Shown: one piece after another, positions 14,843 to 15,528 of the stretch
Layout of the letters: each line of letters starts with the position of its first letter
Numbering within the stretch: position 1 is the first letter of the stretch
Source: Bacteroidales bacterium
GTDB taxonomy: Bacteria; Bacteroidota; Bacteroidia; Bacteroidales; UBA932
DNA: 15,528 bases
Assembly (NCBI GenBank): GCA_016281435.1
Contig: JAEEIQ010000079.1
Coordinates: 1-15,528 of the forward strand
Reading direction: 5' to 3'
Translations under genes and position numbers: made by a program
Notes under the pieces: generated by a model
What the model saw: only the letters and a program-made list of their open reading frames with translations
Told to the model about the DNA's origin: nothing
Databases searched by the model: none

Positions 14843-15528
14843 ATGAAACATATTGCCCTTCCCGCCGCGGCAGTCCTGCTGCCCTCCGCCCTGCTCGCAC
14901 AGGAGCGCCCGAATATTGTCTTTGCATTCGGTGACGACTACGGCCGTTACGCCTCTGCCTATGCCGCCCTTGACCGTCACGACGGTCTGAGCGCGCTGGT
15001 AAACACCCCCAATTTCGACCGTATTGCCCGTGAAGGCGTACTGTTCACCCAGGCATACGCGCCCGCGCCCAGCTCCACCCCCTGCCGCAGTTCGCTTTGT
15101 TCAGGGCAATATTTCTGGCGTACCGGTTACGGCGCTTTCCTGCAGGGAGCGCGCTGGGACGACAGCATCCCGGCGTTTCCGCTCATCCTGGAAGCGAATG
15201 GCTATCATATTGGCTTTACATATAAGGTGTGGGGCCCCGGCGAACCTGTGGATCAGCCGTACGGAGGGGCGCGCAACCGCTTCGCGAAGGCTGGGAACAG
15301 GTGGAAGGGTTATTCGGGCAATGTCGGCGGCGCAGCTGACCATGAGGCGGAGCGTGATCGTCTGCTCTCAGAGATTGAGGCCAATTTCGCTTCGTTCCTG
15401 AAGACCTGCGACGATGGCGCGCCGTTCTGCTACTGGTGGGGGCCTACCAATACTCACCGGCCGTGGAGGCGCGGCAGCGGCAAGGAGCTCTGGGGTATTG
15501 ACCCGGACCGCCTGAAGGGCCGCATGCC
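14843..15528 (+). CDS. Ser-type S1-family sulfatase, N-terminal part (runs off the right edge)
   Basis: The visible 228 residues begin with a signal peptide (MKHIALPAAAVLLPSALLAQ), so the enzyme is exported to the periplasm or surface. It then shows the sulfatase core: PNIVFAFGDD at 23-32 (metal-binding Asp pair) and the formylglycine motif S78-T-P-C-R82 of the Ser-type [CS]xPxR form, which needs an anaerobic sulfatase-maturating enzyme (anSME) for activation. SGQYFWRTG follows at 87-95, then YKVWGPG near 137-143 (candidate active-site Lys) and PTNTHRPW near 204-211 (metal/substrate-site His). The pattern is reminiscent of heparan N-sulfatase-like enzymes, but that subfamily guess is weak. 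The start is the only ATG before an in-frame stop and fits the signal peptide. Codon choice has more T-ending codons (CGT, GGT, AAT) than purB next door. No sugar-utilisation (susC/D) genes are in view; they may lie beyond the edge. Confidence 0.93.
   Translation, partial: MKHIALPAAAVLLPSALLAQERPNIVFAFGDDYGRYASAYAALDRHDGLSALVNTPNFDRIAREGVLFTQAYAPAPSSTPCRSSLCSGQYFWRTGYGAFLQGARWDDSIPAFPLILEANGYHIGFTYKVWGPGEPVDQPYGGARNRFAKAGNRWKGYSGNVGGAADHEAERDRLLSEIEANFASFLKTCDDGAPFCYWWGPTNTHRPWRRGSGKELWGIDPDRLKGRM

Noticed and set aside
15074..15088. Idea that the sulfatase is inactive because the FGly Cys is missing
   Set aside because: Aligned correctly, the motif is S-T-P-C-R, a standard Ser-type signature; the Cys inside it is not the modified residue.

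Overview
This window is about 15.5 kb of dense bacterial chromosome with ten complete or partial protein genes and almost no spare DNA; the longest gene-free stretch is under 100 bases. It reads as a high-GC member of the Bacteroidales (a Rikenellaceae/Alistipes-like gut or rumen lineage is possible, but I cannot name the species). Three things point there. Putative promoters follow the Bacteroidota pattern TTTG-N20-TAnnTTTG and start codons lack strong Shine-Dalgarno sites. PurC is the ~315-residue form I associate with Bacteroides. The large alpha-2-macroglobulin-like protein and the Ser-type sulfatase are also typical of Bacteroidota.

Layout from left to right: the N-terminal part of pyruvate, phosphate dikinase (minus strand, running off the left edge); a PIN-PhoH ATPase, preceded with a one-base gap by a stand-alone PurL-like protein with a degenerate active site (both minus); then, divergently, folC and a small lipoprotein gene (plus). 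The lipoprotein gene converges on, and overlaps by 6 bp, a short-chain dehydrogenase/reductase. That SDR is translationally coupled (ATGA overlap) to a 1698-residue secreted alpha-2-macroglobulin-like protein upstream of it (both minus). From the next divergent promoter region run cstA, purC and purB (plus), joined by a TAATG junction and an ATGA junction. The window ends inside a secreted Ser-type sulfatase gene (plus).

Most of this is core metabolism: PEP/pyruvate interconversion, folate polyglutamylation, two purine steps (SAICAR synthase and adenylosuccinate lyase) and a CstA-type carrier. Envelope and secreted functions are interspersed (A2M-like protein, lipoprotein, sulfatase). There are no rRNA or tRNA genes, CRISPR arrays, insertion sequences or phage genes. 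I found no whole new defence or mobile system. The best leads are the PurL-like pseudoenzyme coupled to a PIN-PhoH ATPase, an intrinsic terminator placed inside the opposite-strand SDR gene, the loss of the thioester motif in the A2M-like protein, the cstA-purC-purB grouping with a Bacillus-type PurB, and a promoter box set so close to the sulfatase start that its mRNA may be leaderless.
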